A DNA stretch of 64,000 nt from Brachybacterium timonense (lineage in GTDB: Bacteria; Actinomycetota; Actinomycetes; Actinomycetales; Dermabacteraceae): positions 2,970,609 to 3,034,608 of the forward strand of contig NZ_LT984895.1 of NCBI RefSeq assembly GCF_900258505.1. Reading direction: 5' to 3'. Below the pieces are notes generated by a model. It worked only from the letters and a program-made list of their open reading frames with translations. It was not told the DNA's origin and did no database searches. The position numbers and the translations under genes are program-made. This document shows positions 26,697-35,273 of the stretch, in pieces (the stretch's first letter is position 1; every line of letters begins with the position of its first letter).

Positions 26697-27016
26697 CCGG
26701 CTCCCTTCTGCGCCTGGCGCCGCCCAGGTGCACAAACATCGATCAGGCAGGCTCTACAGTACGGGGCGCCTGCGACGGGTACAGCGGCGAAACCGGTGGG
26801 ACTGCAGGGTGGTCGGGATGTGACCAGATCGGTCTGAGTAGGACGACGGGTCTGTGTGCAGGGCCAGACCGGCGACCCCGTTCACCAAGTCACTACGTCC
26901 AGGCCGTCTCGGATTCAATCACTGACTTCCGCACGCATGCCCAGGACGCTACCGTAGGACGTTGACAGGCGTCTTCCCCGACTTTCCCTCCCGACCCCGC
27001 ATCCTCGAGGAGCAGC
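26697..27016. other. divergent intergenic region before wecC-like gene
   Basis: About 320 bases without a supported gene. TACTGT on the minus strand (26756-26761) could serve the membrane protein gene. TTGACA (26962-26967) could be a -35 for the dehydrogenase gene, but no good -10 follows. Confidence 0.45.
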
Positions 27017-28273
27017 GTGAACCCGATCGGATCCTCCATTGACACCGTCTGCGTGATCGGCCTCGGTTACATCGGCCTGCCGACCGCCGTCGTCTTCGCC
27101 CAGGCGGGCAAGCGCGTGATCGGCGTGGACGTCAAGGAAGAGAGCGTCGAACGTATCAATCGCGGAGAACTGCCGTTCGTGGAGGCAGGCCTCGAGGCTG
27201 CACTGAAGGACGTCGTGGACCGCGGCCTGCTCTCCGCCCAGCTGGAGACGCCAGCCGCTCGCGCCTATATCGTCTCGGTGCCCACCCCGTTCAAGGGCGA
27301 CCGCGATCCAGATCTGTCCTACATCGAGGCGGCCGCGCGCGGCATCGCCCCGAATCTCACCGGCGGCGAGCTCGTGGTCTTGGAATCCACTTCCCCGCCC
27401 GGGGCCACCGAGCATATGGGCGAGGTCATACTCACCGAACGCCCCGACCTGACCCTTGAGGTCGGCAAGAAGAACACGCTCTATCTGGCTCACGCCCCCG
27501 AGCGCGTGCTACCCGGCCGCATCATGATCGAGATGGTGGAGAACGACCGCATCATCGGCGGCACCACACCGGAAGCCGCGCAGATGTGCCGCGACCTCTA
27601 CGCTTCCTTCTGCAGCGGCGAGTTGCTGATCACAGATGCGAAGACCGCAGAGATGGCCAAGCTCACCGAGAACGCGTTCCGCGACGTCAACATCGCTTTC
27701 GCCAACGAGCTGTCGATCCTCGCCGAGAACATGAGCATCGACGTGTGGGAGCTCATCGAACTTGCCAACCATCATCCCCGCGTCAACATCCTGCAACCCG
27801 GGCCCGGCGTAGGCGGCCACTGTATCGCCGTGGACCCGTGGTTCATCGTCTCCGCGGACCGTGAGAACGCGAAGCTCATCAACACTGCCCGCAGCGTCAA
27901 CGACAGCAAGCCCCAGCGGGTGATCGCGAACGTGCTCGAGGCCGCGAAGGGCATCGAGCACCCGACCGTCGCCGCGCTCGGGATCACTTTCAAGGCGAAC
28001 ATCGACGATCTGCGCGAGTCACCGTCGAAGAACATCGCCCTGGAGCTGGCCGATCGACTCGATCACGGCACGGTGCTCGTCGTCGAACCGAACGTGGATG
28101 AGCTTCCGCGCGAGTTCGAGGGCAAGGCAAATGCGGAGCTCGCCAGCGTGAACGACGGCATCGAGCGCGCCGACATCGTGCTGCTGCTCGTGGACCACGA
28201 CCCGTTCCGGATGGTCGCTCGCGAGAACCTGGACGGCAAGACCGTCATCGACACGAAGGGGCTGTGGCGTTGA
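27017..28273 (+). CDS. wecC: UDP-N-acetyl-D-mannosaminuronate dehydrogenase
   Basis: A 418-residue NAD-dependent UDP-sugar 6-dehydrogenase that oxidises the C6 hydroxyl of UDP-ManNAc to the carboxylate. The N-terminal NAD motif IGLGYIGLP lies near 14-22. PTPFKGD near 92 and the catalytic-Cys motif GPGVGGHCIAVDPWF near 259-273 are of the WecC subtype. With WecB at 45801 it would make UDP-ManNAcA from UDP-GlcNAc. The GTG start follows gaggagcagc. The stop lies inside the start region of the next glycosyltransferase, so the genes are coupled. Confidence 0.9.
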   Translation: MNPIGSSIDTVCVIGLGYIGLPTAVVFAQAGKRVIGVDVKEESVERINRGELPFVEAGLEAALKDVVDRGLLSAQLETPAARAYIVSVPTPFKGDRDPDLSYIEAAARGIAPNLTGGELVVLESTSPPGATEHMGEVILTERPDLTLEVGKKNTLYLAHAPERVLPGRIMIEMVENDRIIGGTTPEAAQMCRDLYASFCSGELLITDAKTAEMAKLTENAFRDVNIAFANELSILAENMSIDVWELIELANHHPRVNILQPGPGVGGHCIAVDPWFIVSADRENAKLINTARSVNDSKPQRVIANVLEAAKGIEHPTVAALGITFKANIDDLRESPSKNIALELADRLDHGTVLVVEPNVDELPREFEGKANAELASVNDGIERADIVLLLVDHDPFRMVARENLDGKTVIDTKGLWR

Positions 28274-30438
28274 ACGTGCGCCTGCCATGGTCGGCGAACA
28301 AGCCTGCACCCTCCGCATCCGCGCCCCCCGAGCCTGCGCGCTCCGGCGACGCGACGGACGAGGTCGATCTGCGCGTGACGAAACTGCTGCGGGCCGCATC
28401 CGCGCACGCGAAGGATCCCGAACTCACGGAGAAGGCGACCGGGGAGTACCGCGAGGCAGTCACCGCCTCCGGCTTCAATGCGGACGTCCTCATGCAGTAC
28501 GGACGGTTCCTCGTCTCACGAGGCCGGCGCGCCGCCGCCGAGGAGATCCTCGCCATGACGCTCGCCGCCGACGGAACCCGGGTCGACGCGGTCGAGCTCT
28601 ACCTCGATCTTGTCCACGATCTGAAGCTCCCCAACAAACGGGCCGCATGGGCTATCAAGCGGTTGCGCACCGTGATCCATCAGGCACCGGAGCGCTACGA
28701 GGAGGCACTGTTCTACCTCATCGCCCACCAGTGCACCGAGGCGATCGCCGCCATCGCGGACGGACCGGCCGGCCCCGCTCTCGCGATGGTCCAGATCAAC
28801 CGCCTCTACGACGACGAAGCCGTCTCTCCCGAGGCGCTGCGCCGGATTGCAGCGGAGAACCGGCTCACCGATGAGAAGCTCATCCGGTGCCAAATCCGAG
28901 TAGCCCTCGCCCGCGGGAACCGCTCGGTCGCGCGCGAGCTCCTCGAGAGCGCGCCCGACGAGGCGGTGCCTGTGCGCACGCTCCGACGCGCCATCCGACG
29001 CGCCCGAGCGCTGGGACGCAAACCCCAGGTCCTCACGTACCTCGACGCCTACGATCGCGTCCGACCGAAGGACGCGTGGGCACGCCACCTGCGCGCCGAG
29101 ATGACCACATCGGAGAAGGCGGGAAAGGGCACGTCCTCGCCGTCGAACTACCAGCTGGGCAAGACCGGCTTCCCGTTCCCCCCAGCACGGAAGACCCCTG
29201 CCTACGAGGCCGATCCAAAGCGCGTCTTCTACCTCCTACACAACTCGCTCCCCCATCATTCGGCCGGGTATGCGACCCGGACTCATGGCCTCCTGACCGA
29301 GCTCAATAAGCTCGGCTGGGACGTCGACGGTGTCACCCGCCTCGGCTATCCCTACGACATGCCCGGTCGTGAGAACATGCCCGACGTCGACCTGCATGAG
29401 GTCGTCGGTGGCGTCGACTATTACCGGCTCCTCACAGGGCGGCAGATCGAGAAGAAGAACCCTCTCTTCGATTACACCGAGCGCTACGCCCAGGAGCTGC
29501 TTCGCCTGGCGCAGGAGGAGCGTCCCGCCATCATTCACGCGGCCTCAAACCACTGGAACGGTCTCACCGCCGTGAAGACCGCCAACCAGCTGGGCCTCCC
29601 CTCCATCTACGAGGTCCGCGGCCTCTGGGAGGTCACCCGCGGCTCTCGCAACGCCGAGTGGGCCAAGAGCAACATGTACAATTACATCGCTCGGATGGAG
29701 GCGGATGCCGCGAAGAGCGCGACCACGGTCTTCGCGATCACCAAGGCGCTGAAGAACGAGCTGGTGGACCGCGGGGTCGAGGCCGACAAGATCACCGTCG
29801 TGCCCAACGGGGTGGACACCACGCGCTTCACACCGATCGCGCGAGACCAGCAGCTCGCCGCCGAGCTCGGGGTGATTGACAAAACCGTCATCGGGTACGT
29901 CGGCTCTGTCCTCGACTACGAGGGCATCGAATTGATGCTGGAGGCCGCCCGGCAGATGGCGCGCACCCGCGAGGACTTCCACTTCCTCATCGTCGGTGAC
30001 GGAGCAGAGCTCGAGCGCTTCCAGGGCTACGTCGCAGAGAACGGCCTGGAGCACGTCATCACCTTCACCGGCCGCGTGCCGCATGAGGAGGTCGAGCGCT
30101 ACTACTCGCTGATCGACATCACACCCTTCCCGCGCCTTCCCCTTCCCGTGTGCGAGATGGTCTCGCCGCTCAAGCCCTTCGAGGCCATGGCCATGGGCAA
30201 GGCGGTCGTCGCCTCGGATGTCGCGGCGCTCGCGGAGATTGTGACCCCAGGTCTCAACGGCCTGCTGCACGCGAAGGGCTCCATGGAGTCTCTCCTGGAG
30301 CAGCTGACCCGCCTGCTCGACGACCGGGAGCTGCGACAGCGCCTGGGCGCTCAGTCCCGGGACTGGGTCGTGGCCGAGCGCGACTGGGGCAGGCTCGCGA
30401 AGCTCGTCGCGGACACCTACGCCGAACTCACCCGCTGA
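28264..30438 (+). CDS. glycosyltransferase with N-terminal helical (TPR-like) domain (module B)
   Basis: A 724-residue protein. The first ~310 residues are helical and resemble a tandem-repeat scaffold (KLLRAASAHAKD, GRFLVSRGRRAAAEEI). The rest is a GT4-like transferase beginning near YLLHNSLPHHSAGYATRTHG (about 322). It continues through VPNGVDTTRF and IGYVGSVLDYEG to PLKPFEAMAMGKAVVASD near 636. The transferase part is a close paralogue of the protein at 22396-23904. The start is uncertain: GTG at 28264 or TTG at 28270, both overlapping the wecC-like stop (28271-28273). The helical domain may mediate binding to partner proteins or polymer. Confidence 0.86.
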   Translation: MALNVRLPWSANKPAPSASAPPEPARSGDATDEVDLRVTKLLRAASAHAKDPELTEKATGEYREAVTASGFNADVLMQYGRFLVSRGRRAAAEEILAMTLAADGTRVDAVELYLDLVHDLKLPNKRAAWAIKRLRTVIHQAPERYEEALFYLIAHQCTEAIAAIADGPAGPALAMVQINRLYDDEAVSPEALRRIAAENRLTDEKLIRCQIRVALARGNRSVARELLESAPDEAVPVRTLRRAIRRARALGRKPQVLTYLDAYDRVRPKDAWARHLRAEMTTSEKAGKGTSSPSNYQLGKTGFPFPPARKTPAYEADPKRVFYLLHNSLPHHSAGYATRTHGLLTELNKLGWDVDGVTRLGYPYDMPGRENMPDVDLHEVVGGVDYYRLLTGRQIEKKNPLFDYTERYAQELLRLAQEERPAIIHAASNHWNGLTAVKTANQLGLPSIYEVRGLWEVTRGSRNAEWAKSNMYNYIARMEADAAKSATTVFAITKALKNELVDRGVEADKITVVPNGVDTTRFTPIARDQQLAAELGVIDKTVIGYVGSVLDYEGIELMLEAARQMARTREDFHFLIVGDGAELERFQGYVAENGLEHVITFTGRVPHEEVERYYSLIDITPFPRLPLPVCEMVSPLKPFEAMAMGKAVVASDVAALAEIVTPGLNGLLHAKGSMESLLEQLTRLLDDRELRQRLGAQSRDWVVAERDWGRLAKLVADTYAELTR

Positions 30439-30444
30439 TCCGGA

Positions 30445-30480
30445 CGATGTCGTCCCGTTCCCAGGAACGGGACGACATCG
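30445..30480 (+). terminator. perfect 17-bp-arm palindrome between module B genes
   Basis: cgatgtcgtcccgttcc and its exact complement are separated by only two bases, just seven bases past the glycosyltransferase stop and 34 bases before the lyase ATG. It could be a terminator or attenuator that lowers lyase expression. A weaker possibility is a protein-binding palindrome. Confidence 0.7.
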
Positions 30481-30514
30481 CCGTAGCAAGGACATCTCGA
30501 AGGGCTGGAACATC

Positions 30515-33355
30515 ATGCCGCTGGACATCGACGCCGCGACTCGCCAGGCGTTCGGCTATCCTGTTCGCCCGGACGCCCTGCGCAGCGTGCTCGACGGCCG
30601 CATCACCCTGTCTCCGCACCCGACCTGGACGACCCCCGGCATCCCCGACTGGGCGGCCGATCCCTTCGACGACAGGAACTGGCGACACCAGTTCCAGATG
30701 CTCCGGTGGCTGGATCCGGTGCGAAACGCCGCATGCCGTGGCGACGAAGAGGCGTTCCGGCACTGGTTTGCCATCGCCCATGACTGGACCGTGAAGAACC
30801 CGCTATCGCGCCCGCGCTCGAAGTGGGCGTGGCGGGACATGGTGGACGGGATCCGCGCTCTGCACTTCGCACTGGCCGCGCCCGCCGTGTCCCGGTTCCG
30901 CCCGGACGCCCTCGCCTGGCTCGAGGACACCCTCGGGACGCATGTCGACTGGCTGGCGGATCCCGCGCACCTGGGGCACTCGAACCATGCGCTCAACCAG
31001 CACATCGGGCTGTTCGTCGCCGCACGCGTGCTGAACGACCGGCAGAACGTGGAGCTCGCCGTCTCCCGCCTGGATGAGCTGCTCACGGAGCAGTACGACG
31101 ACGAGGGCATCAACGCCGAGGGGGCCATCGCCTACCACTACCGGAACTACCGCTGGTGGACACGAACCCTCGAACGTCTCGACCTCGAGGGGATCGACCG
31201 CCCGTCGCAAGCGGGGCGGCTGGAGGCGAGCCCGACCGCGCTGGCGCACGCGACGCGCCCCGACGGGATGCTCGTGCCGATCGGTGACACCGATGCCGAG
31301 CCGGCGCTCGGGATCAAGCATCCCCATCTCGACTACGTCCGCAGCGCAGGTGCCCAGGGCATGCCGCCGTCGGAGGTGACGGCCGTGTACTCACGGGGGT
31401 ACGCCTTCGGACGGAGTGGATGGGGGGAGACCGAACGGGAGTTCTGCGACGAGACCTTTTACTCCCTGAGCTTCGGCGAGTCAACCCGCGTGCACGGCCA
31501 TGCCGACGGCGGCTCCCTCACCTTCAGCTCTCACGGCGTCAACTGGGTTGTCGACCCGGGCAAGTACCAGTACGGGGACAGCCCGATGCGCGACCATGTG
31601 CTGTCCCGCCGAGCACACAGCCTCGTCGACCTCCCCGGGAGGACTCCGGCTCCAAACAGCACGGTGACGCTCGTTCGCTCCGTGACAGACGCCCGATACC
31701 ACGAGTACCTCCTGGACGACAACTCCTTCGCCCCGATCAGGCTCTCCCGGCGGGTGATCTACTCCGTCACCGGCGATTACCTCGTCGTCGTGGACAGCAT
31801 CGCCGGCGACGAGACGGTCGACGCCGAGCTCCGGTGGCAGCTCGGCCATGAGGTGCGGCTTCCCGAGCAGCCCGGGACCCACCAGGTCCCTCTCGATGCC
31901 GACGGCGCCCACGCTCTCCTCGCATTCTCCGGGACGAAGGGTGCGATCGAGTGCATGCGCGGGTCCGTCGACCCGCTCGACGGCTGGGTATCCAGCGGCT
32001 GGAAGCAGAAGGAGCCCGCGACCACTATCATCCAGAGGAAGTCCGGGACCTCGTTCCGGTTCATCTCGGTCCTCGCCGCGAGCACGAAGGGGCGGCCCAC
32101 AGTGGCGGCCCTACGCGGTGCCCCGGCCGGGGTCGCCCGACTGGAGATCGACACCAGAACCGTCTGCGAGATCATCGAGCTCTCGAACGAACAGGTCGCC
32201 TTCCCCGAGAGCGACGAGCTCACGGGTCCGCCCAAAGCCGATCGGATCGAACTCGACCCAGGCAGGGCCTCCGCAGCCGCACCTGCCCCCGAGACCCGGG
32301 CCAAGGTGTTCGCATCAATCGAGGCTGCACGGGACGCCGCTCGCGGCGCCGCGGCCGACATGCGCCGGCAGCTCGCGGTCTCCCTGCGGGACGAAGCTCA
32401 TCGCCTGGGACTCGGCCCGTCCCGGGACTGCGGTGTCACGGCGGCGCTCTCCGACCTCACCGGAGCGATGCGCGGCAAGGACAACCCGCGCCGCATCGAC
32501 GCCCACCGCACTGCGCTGATCAACTGGGAGGGCGACTCCTCCTGGCGTCCGACCTTCTATCCTCTGCCCGTGGTCAGCCACGACGGGCTCCCCGCGTCGC
32601 TGCCGTCGACGCCGGCACTGCACACCATTCCGGTGGGCCCGTTGGTGCTCCCCTTCGGCCTGGACCCCGCACCGCGTGGAAAGGTGCTGTCCGTCCTCTT
32701 CCATGGCGCGATCGACCGAGCGAAGACCCGAGTCCCCATCCTCCAGCGCTGGCGGCACCACCGTGAGCTGGAACTGGGCCCCACGATGTGCATCGCCGAT
32801 CCGACGCTCGACCTCGACTCCGACCTCCGGCTCGGGTGGTACCTGGGTACGGAGGTCGTCGACCTGCATGCCTGCATCGCAGACCTCGTGCAGCACGTCG
32901 CGGACCGGCTCGGCTGCGAGACCATCCTGCTCACCGGCAGCTCCGGCGGCGGATTCGCGGCGCTCCAGACAGCCGTCTGCGTCGGCGAGCGGGCAGTCGC
33001 CGTGCCCATGAGCCCCCAGGTGGACCTGCGAAACTACCCGCAGCGCTTCAACCGCGCGGCCTACAGCGCCGCCTTCGGGCTGCAGAGCGAACCGCAGGAG
33101 CGCAAGTTCATACGGCGCATCAGTGTCGTGGATCGGATCGTCTCGCGCGGCCAGTTCCCGCGCGTCCATCTGATCTCGAACGTCGGGGACGTCATGCACC
33201 GAGAGCTGCACGAACAGCTGCTACGGGACAAGTACGGGGCGTCGGGGCACGGCACCCTTCTCCGAACCGTCTCGATCGACCTCGGCGCAGGCCACAGAAC
33301 GGTCGGCAACGAGGAGTACACATCCATCCTCACCGCGGTGTTCGACGAGGTCTGA
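30515..33355 (+). CDS. heparinase II/III-like lyase fused to alpha/beta-hydrolase-like domain (module B)
   Basis: A 946-residue two-part protein. Residues 1-560 parallel the lyase of module A: GHSNHALNQ, GINAEGAIAYHYR and RVHGHADGGSLTFSSHG are all present. After a linker, residues about 640-946 form a hydrolase-like domain. It has the nucleophile motif LTGSSGGGFA (Ser near 808), an Asp in SNVGDVMH (near 891) and His in GAGHRT (near 926), a plausible Ser-Asp-His triad. This suggests an esterase or acyltransferase working with the lyase, for example on O-acetyl groups. There is no signal peptide. The ATG at 30515 follows gaaggg. The fusion is unusual among heparinase-like proteins known to me. 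Confidence 0.82.
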   Translation: MPLDIDAATRQAFGYPVRPDALRSVLDGRITLSPHPTWTTPGIPDWAADPFDDRNWRHQFQMLRWLDPVRNAACRGDEEAFRHWFAIAHDWTVKNPLSRPRSKWAWRDMVDGIRALHFALAAPAVSRFRPDALAWLEDTLGTHVDWLADPAHLGHSNHALNQHIGLFVAARVLNDRQNVELAVSRLDELLTEQYDDEGINAEGAIAYHYRNYRWWTRTLERLDLEGIDRPSQAGRLEASPTALAHATRPDGMLVPIGDTDAEPALGIKHPHLDYVRSAGAQGMPPSEVTAVYSRGYAFGRSGWGETEREFCDETFYSLSFGESTRVHGHADGGSLTFSSHGVNWVVDPGKYQYGDSPMRDHVLSRRAHSLVDLPGRTPAPNSTVTLVRSVTDARYHEYLLDDNSFAPIRLSRRVIYSVTGDYLVVVDSIAGDETVDAELRWQLGHEVRLPEQPGTHQVPLDADGAHALLAFSGTKGAIECMRGSVDPLDGWVSSGWKQKEPATTIIQRKSGTSFRFISVLAASTKGRPTVAALRGAPAGVARLEIDTRTVCEIIELSNEQVAFPESDELTGPPKADRIELDPGRASAAAPAPETRAKVFASIEAARDAARGAAADMRRQLAVSLRDEAHRLGLGPSRDCGVTAALSDLTGAMRGKDNPRRIDAHRTALINWEGDSSWRPTFYPLPVVSHDGLPASLPSTPALHTIPVGPLVLPFGLDPAPRGKVLSVLFHGAIDRAKTRVPILQRWRHHRELELGPTMCIADPTLDLDSDLRLGWYLGTEVVDLHACIADLVQHVADRLGCETILLTGSSGGGFAALQTAVCVGERAVAVPMSPQVDLRNYPQRFNRAAYSAAFGLQSEPQERKFIRRISVVDRIVSRGQFPRVHLISNVGDVMHRELHEQLLRDKYGASGHGTLLRTVSIDLGAGHRTVGNEEYTSILTAVFDEV

Positions 33356-33410
33356 ATCCCCTGGCGACTATTGGAGTGACGCCGTCAGGAAACCGCGCCA
33401 AACCTGTGCG

Positions 33411-35132
33411 TCACTCGGCGTACGGAACCCGCTGCGGCTTCTCTGACCGTCCGTACCGGTCGGTGAAGTGGTAGAACTCGGCGTTGCGATTCTTGAGCGG
33501 CTGCGGATTCTCTGAGAAGAAGATCGCCTTCACCGAGATGCCACGGGAGGTCAGCGTGTCCGTGACGCGGAGGAACCGCTGGTAACGGCTCAGGTCTCGG
33601 AAGCCGAGCAGGGTGACTGACGTGGGGTTTCCCAGGAACTCGACCAGTCCGTCCTCAAGGCTATTCCAGGTTACACGACGCCTGGCCTCGATCATCGCCT
33701 CCCGGTACCGCGGCAGGCCGTCCAAAAGCGTTGCGATCCCTGCCCGCCAGGACTCGGCTGTCACGTCCGAGATGGCGATGCCGCAGCCGTGTTCGTCGAT
33801 ATACCTCTTGATCTCGCGCAGGGGCGGAGCGAGAAAGGGCAGTCCTGCCGTGGTGAAGTCGAAGACCCGGTTCGGTAACGAGACCGAGTGATTGGGGTTC
33901 TCGGGGTCGAGAGTAATGATCCCTGCGTCAGCATCAGCCAGCATGCCAGCGAGCTCGTCGTACGGCACGAAGGAGAGTAGATGGACACGGTGCTCCATGC
34001 CGGACCGGATGACATGCTCCCGCACCCGATCGGCGTAGCCGGACGGGCTGAACCGTGCGAATGCCACGAGGTGCACATCCTCCGGGAGCCCTGCGATGGC
34101 GTCCACGATCGCCTCAAACCCATTGACGATGTTCCCCGTGGTGACGAGAACGCGCGCAGCCTCCGGGAGGCCGACTCGCGCTCGCAGGCGACCCGAGGGT
34201 ACCGCCTCTTCGTACCAGCGGTAGTTCGGCTGCAGGCGCACCGGCGGGCCGAACCGTTCCAACGTCTCCGCGACGGCGCTGCTGACCGTCATCATGCCGT
34301 CGACCTGCGACAGCGCCCCGTAGGCCATCAGATTCACCATCTGCAGCGCAGTCGGGTGGATGTTCGGCGCCAGCGAGTGACGCTCAACCTCCACGTTCTC
34401 CACGCAGTCGCAGATCACCCGGCCTCCGTGCCGGCGCTGCAGCGTCATCGCCGCCGGCACCGTGCTGGGCAGGAGGCTCAGGTAGGTGTCAGCACTGAAG
34501 TCCACGTCGAGCTTCTCGATCTCATCGAAGAGGAGACCCTGCCGGAAGACCGTGAAGAACCGACGCGAGTTCCTCCAGAGCGTGTTGAGGTCTGCCGTCC
34601 GATCGCGAAGCGTCGCGATGACCTCACGGTTCTTCTCCTGCTGCGCCGCGGCCCTCTCCCCGCGGTCACGAAGCGCCTCGCGCAGCACGGAGTTGGTGGC
34701 CAGTAGCTTCTCTGCGCGCTCGTTCCTTCGGGCACGTTCCTCGAGCATGCGCTCCCGGCCGGAGAGGATCTCCGTCCGCAGAGAGCTCTTCGTCTCGCGG
34801 AGCTGCTCGCGCAGGGTCTCGTTCGAGTCCCTGAGCTTGTCACGCGCCTCCCTGATGTCATTGGCCCGGGACGCGGAATGGCTCAGCCTCTCGCGGAGGG
34901 CCTCCACTCTCGAGGACAGGACTTCATTACGAGCCCGCAGCGAGGCAACGCGCTCGTCGAGAGTGTCGACCTTGCGGGCCATGAGCTCGTTCTCGCGCTC
35001 GAGCCGGTCGGCGTGTGCCCGCATCGAACTCATCCCGTGCTCACGGCTGCTCGTGACGGCCGCGGCGCGATCCACGTGCTCATTGCCGGCGCCTGTGCGC
35101 TGTGAGAGGTCAGCGGGATGGTCATTGGTCAT
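33411..35132 (-). CDS. glycosyltransferase with long N-terminal coiled coil
   Basis: A 573-residue protein whose residues 35-175 form an uninterrupted Arg/Glu/Leu-rich coiled coil (for example ENELMARKVDTLDERVASLR). A GT-B-type transferase follows, with RVICDCVENVEVERH near 232, VTTGNIVNGFEAIVDAI in the donor half, and SLPNRVFDFTTAGLPFLAPP near 440. An extra C-terminal segment of about 60 residues follows. AGAGGAA precedes the ATG at 35132, which is preferred over a start six codons upstream. The coiled coil suggests oligomerisation or tethering to an assembly complex. It reads leftward with the next two upstream genes. Confidence 0.8.
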   Translation of the reverse strand: MTNDHPADLSQRTGAGNEHVDRAAAVTSSREHGMSSMRAHADRLERENELMARKVDTLDERVASLRARNEVLSSRVEALRERLSHSASRANDIREARDKLRDSNETLREQLRETKSSLRTEILSGRERMLEERARRNERAEKLLATNSVLREALRDRGERAAAQQEKNREVIATLRDRTADLNTLWRNSRRFFTVFRQGLLFDEIEKLDVDFSADTYLSLLPSTVPAAMTLQRRHGGRVICDCVENVEVERHSLAPNIHPTALQMVNLMAYGALSQVDGMMTVSSAVAETLERFGPPVRLQPNYRWYEEAVPSGRLRARVGLPEAARVLVTTGNIVNGFEAIVDAIAGLPEDVHLVAFARFSPSGYADRVREHVIRSGMEHRVHLLSFVPYDELAGMLADADAGIITLDPENPNHSVSLPNRVFDFTTAGLPFLAPPLREIKRYIDEHGCGIAISDVTAESWRAGIATLLDGLPRYREAMIEARRRVTWNSLEDGLVEFLGNPTSVTLLGFRDLSRYQRFLRVTDTLTSRGISVKAIFFSENPQPLKNRNAEFYHFTDRYGRSEKPQRVPYAE

Positions 35133-35273
35133 GTCGGTTCCTCTGATCATGAGCGCTCGTCTCCCGGCCTGATCTGCACTCCAGCCGCCCTGATGGCCAT
35201 CACCTAGGTTACCTGGGCAGGTCTGCGCGAATCACTACTCGAGAAGTGTGAGCCGTGCCCCGAAGACCCCCCA

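Noticed and set aside
26962-26990. Sigma-A promoter from TTGACA before the wecC-like gene
   Set aside because: No acceptable -10 hexamer lies 16-19 bases downstream.
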